NCBI GenBank assembly: GCA_027306995.1
Contig: DAHUXS010000021.1
Coordinates: 124,001 to 188,000, forward strand
DNA from: Lysobacter sp.
GTDB taxonomy: Bacteria > Pseudomonadota > Gammaproteobacteria > Xanthomonadales > Xanthomonadaceae
Reading direction: 5' to 3'
Length of the DNA stretch: 64,000 nucleotides
In this document: one piece after another, positions 61,737 through 64,000 of the stretch
Position numbering within the stretch: position 1 is the first letter of the stretch
Layout of the letters: each line of letters opens with the position of its first letter
Program-made: the position numbers and the translations under genes
The notes under the pieces: model-generated
Databases searched by the model: none
Seen by the model: only the letters and a program-made list of their open reading frames with translations
What the model was told of the DNA's origin: nothing

Positions 61737-62843
61737 ATGAACGTGGCATCCCACCCAGATCCGACAGACACCCACGCGAAGGACGAAGCGACGTTCCTTC
61801 CCAGAACGTTGGCGGCGCTGTGGGCGGTGTTCTGGCTGCTGATGATCTGCGTGGCGCTTCAGGATGCGTTCCGCAATTCGGGCGTCCGTTGGTGGGAACC
61901 CATCCTGTGGGAAGGGAGTTCTGCACTCGTCGCCACAGGGTGGATGCTGTTCGCGGTGCGGACACGTGCGCGTCATGCGCGCTATCTCGATCGACCGCTG
62001 CTTTGGTTCGGCACTTATCTGCTCTGGTTGCCGTTGATCATCATCACCTGGCTAGCGGTGGTGTATCCGATCAGGCATGCGGTCTATGCCGCCGCGGGGC
62101 TCACCTACGCGCACCCGGGCTGGGGCCTGGTCGTGGCGTACGAGAGCGTCAAGCTGACGATTTTCACCGGCTTGTGGCTCGGCATCCTGTTCGGCATCGA
62201 TTCCCATGGGCAATGGCAACTCCAGCGCCAGCGCCTGTTGCGAATGCACAAGGCGCTGGCCGAGGCGCAACTCGCGCAACTGCAGGGGCAGCTGCGGCCG
62301 CACTTCCTGTTCAATGCGCTCAACACCGTCTCCGCCCTGATGCATACGGATGTCGAGCGGGCCGATCGCATGATCGCGACGCTCGGAGACCTGCTGCGGA
62401 TCAGCCTGCGTACGAACGGCAACGAAATGACGCCGCTTGCCGAAGAGCTCCGCACGCTCGAGCTGTATGCGGACATCATGTGCGAGCGGTTCCGGGATCG
62501 CGTCACCGTCAGTTGGCACACGGAAGCGGCGCTTGCGGAAAGTCCTGTACCGGCGTTGTTGTTGCAGCCCCTGCTTGAAAATGCGTTCAGGCACGGGGTC
62601 GAGCCCAACGTGGCAAAGGTATACATCGAGATCCGCGCCCGTCGCGACAACGATGCGTTGGAAGTCGTCGTGCACAACACCGGATCCATGCTTGCGCCGG
62701 AACACCATGAGGGCATCGGGCTGCGCAATTGCCGTGAACGGTTGGGCATCATCTATGGCGATGCGGCATCGCTATCGATCCGCAACGAGGGCGGAGGTGT
62801 TGCCGCATGCGTCCGGATACAGCTGTCGGAGACCATTCGATGA
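61737..62843 (+). CDS. LytS/AlgZ-type membrane histidine kinase
   Basis: A 368-residue kinase with four membrane helices (about residues 25-135) and a cytoplasmic His-kinase domain: phospho-acceptor His189 in LRPHFLFNALNTVSAL, then LLLQPLLENAFRHGVEP as N box. Its stop overlaps the start of the LytTR regulator. The signal sensed by the membrane part is unknown; gene order with an acyltransferase-3 gene downstream suggests control of envelope-glycan modification. Confidence 0.9.
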   Translation: MNVASHPDPTDTHAKDEATFLPRTLAALWAVFWLLMICVALQDAFRNSGVRWWEPILWEGSSALVATGWMLFAVRTRARHARYLDRPLLWFGTYLLWLPLIIITWLAVVYPIRHAVYAAAGLTYAHPGWGLVVAYESVKLTIFTGLWLGILFGIDSHGQWQLQRQRLLRMHKALAEAQLAQLQGQLRPHFLFNALNTVSALMHTDVERADRMIATLGDLLRISLRTNGNEMTPLAEELRTLELYADIMCERFRDRVTVSWHTEAALAESPVPALLLQPLLENAFRHGVEPNVAKVYIEIRARRDNDALEVVVHNTGSMLAPEHHEGIGLRNCRERLGIIYGDAASLSIRNEGGGVAACVRIQLSETIR

Positions 62844-63580
62844 TTCGCGTCGTCATTGCCGACGATGAAACCCCGGCGCGCGAGAAGCTCGAGCGTTGGC
62901 TGGCGGAGCAAGCGGACATGACGGTCGTTGCTTCGGTCGAGGACGGATTGTCCGCGGCGCAGGACATCGAACGACTCCATCCGGATGTCGCCTTCCTCGA
63001 TGTGCAAATGTCGGCGCTGTCCGGGCTCCAGGTGGCCGCGCAGCTTGAGCCGTCAAGTGCGCCGCTCATCGTCTTCGTCACCGCCTTCGACGCGCATGCG
63101 GTGAAGGCCTTCGATCTCAATGCCGTCGATTACCTGCTCAAGCCCTACGACCACGAACGGTTTGCCAATGCGGTGCAGCGCGTGCGCGAGCGCCTGCGTT
63201 CCCATGAGACCGGCGCGGCAGCGGTGGCGGTCGGGCGAGCGCGATCGCCAGGTTGCGAGCGCTTGCTGGTGCCGGACCGCGACCGACTCCAGCTGATCGA
63301 AACCGCATCCATCGAATGGCTGGAAGCCGACGGCAACTACGTCCATGTGCACACTGCCGGACGCGCCTATCTGTTGCGGCGGACGTTGCAGGACCTGTTG
63401 TCCCAGCTCGGCGACCAGCGCTTCATGCGGATACACAGATCGACGGCGGTCAATCTCGGCTGCATCGCATCGTTGGCCCCGCTCTTCAAGGGCGACTACG
63501 AACTGTATCTGCACAACGGCCGTGCGCTGCGGCTCAGCCGTCGTTATCGCGAGGCCTTGTTCGCTCGCATGGGCCAGTAA
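62840..63580 (+). CDS. LytTR-family response regulator
   Basis: A 246-residue regulator with a receiver domain (DDE near residues 8-10, phospho-Asp54 in AFLDVQMSAL, Lys101 in YLLKPYDHERF) and a LytTR DNA-binding domain (IEWLEADGNYVHVHTAGRAYLLRRTL, FMRIHRSTAVNL). Paired with the LytS kinase by ATGA overlap. Confidence 0.93.
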   Translation: MIRVVIADDETPAREKLERWLAEQADMTVVASVEDGLSAAQDIERLHPDVAFLDVQMSALSGLQVAAQLEPSSAPLIVFVTAFDAHAVKAFDLNAVDYLLKPYDHERFANAVQRVRERLRSHETGAAAVAVGRARSPGCERLLVPDRDRLQLIETASIEWLEADGNYVHVHTAGRAYLLRRTLQDLLSQLGDQRFMRIHRSTAVNLGCIASLAPLFKGDYELYLHNGRALRLSRRYREALFARMGQ

Positions 63581-63684
63581 CGTCCGACTCGCCACGGCCT
63601 GGGCTCCATCCGTCACAAACCTGCTGGCAGCCGACTCTTGTTGGGCCAGGCTCCAGGTCATTGCCGGAGCAGGAGACTGGGAGC

Positions 63685-64000
63685 ATGCAGGTTGCCGATG
63701 AACGAAAGGAGCGCTACGACTTCCTCGACTGGTTGCGGGTCATCGCGATCTTCGTCCTGTTCTTTTTCCACACGGGAATGATCTTCGTCGGCTGGGGTTG
63801 GCATGTCGTCAACCAGCAGACCATTCCCTCCCTGCGATGGCCGATGGATATCGCCCATCGCCTGCGCATGCCACTGTTGTTCGTCATCTCCGGCGCCGGC
63901 ATGTGGTTCGCATTGCAGCGGCGCGGGGTCGCGCGATTTCTAAAGGAACGCACGGTCAAGCTGCTGCTGCCGTTGGTGGTCGGCATGTTCCTGGTGGTGC
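63685..64000 (+). CDS. Acyltransferase-3 family membrane protein (cut by window edge)
   Basis: The first 105 codons are present; the frame remains open at the right edge. RYDFLDWLRVIAIFVLFFFHTGMIF, RMPLLFVISGAGMWFAL and RTVKLLLPLVVGMFLVV are the typical first helices of acyltransferase-3 (Oac/NodX-like) proteins, with the His of the first helix (FFFHTG) in its catalytic place. Such enzymes acetylate or succinylate surface glycans. AGGAGACTGGGAG upstream gives a good ribosome site. Confidence 0.85.
   Translation, partial: MQVADERKERYDFLDWLRVIAIFVLFFFHTGMIFVGWGWHVVNQQTIPSLRWPMDIAHRLRMPLLFVISGAGMWFALQRRGVARFLKERTVKLLLPLVVGMFLVV

Noticed and set aside
1..64000. CRISPR arrays, insertion sequences, prophage genes, plasmid origins
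   Set aside because: No short regularly spaced repeats, transposase, integrase or Rep genes were seen anywhere in the window.

Overview
The window is 64 kb of dense, high-GC chromosome with short intergenic gaps, many 4-bp ATGA stop/start overlaps, and no insertion sequence, phage gene or CRISPR array. Gene content and order fit a gammaproteobacterium of the order Lysobacterales (Xanthomonadales), probably Lysobacter/Luteimonas/Thermomonas-like: zapA - 6S RNA - 5-formyl-THF cyclo-ligase, prmA - DUF3426 - fis, pepP next to purHD, and xanthomonad-type regulators. The genus assignment is inference from gene content.

Layout. 36-7342: a complete cyanophycin locus (isoaspartyl dipeptidase, cyanophycinase, cyanophycin synthetase, and a second Mur-ligase-like CphA' whose last codons run antisense into an elongator tRNA-Met gene). 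7465-13923: RppH, DUF4126, a coiled-coil membrane protein, ErpA, NudC, a CD225/DUF2752 membrane pair, an MFS-acyltransferase fusion and a small helical protein. 13920-21287: purD, purH, pepP, UPF0149, a ZapB-like protein, zapA, 6S RNA, 5-FCL, an EVE protein and rpiA. 21288-21746 is a gene-free stretch with a long inverted repeat. 21747-31697: a Y-family polymerase, GT39 and PAP2 membrane enzymes, prmA, DUF3426, fis, an alcohol dehydrogenase, a DUF3142 lipoprotein and a large unrecognised exported protein. 31776-38531: pirin with a divergent LysR regulator, then an ABC importer-like operon (outer-membrane-type protein, fused double permease, ATPase) behind a long structured leader, then a MipA/OmpV protein.

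38672-46985 is the most unusual region. Two convergent, tightly coupled operons encode a HAD phosphatase, a class III aminotransferase, an acyl carrier protein, a ketosynthase, a FemAB/GNAT-like acyltransferase and an arginase-fold enzyme, facing an alpha/beta hydrolase, a pair of SMR/EamA half-transporters and a DegT aminotransferase. It looks like a small biosynthesis-and-export cluster for an acylated, amine-containing product. I do not recognise it as a described pathway.

46998-58924: a two-component system in an operon with two envelope proteins; nrdAB under apparent double control by tandem NrdR boxes and a cobalamin riboswitch; a DsbA-family oxidoreductase; a coupled DNA-alkylation-type operon (nucleic-acid 2OG-Fe(II) oxygenase, small protein, Ogt, and a second oxygenase paralogue that lacks the iron-binding Asp); and a GST - ArsR - SRPBCC operon with a clear promoter and operator. 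58944-64000: a LysR regulator divergent from an exported metallo-hydrolase, two small conserved-looking proteins, and a LytS/LytTR two-component pair followed by an acyltransferase-3 gene cut by the window edge.
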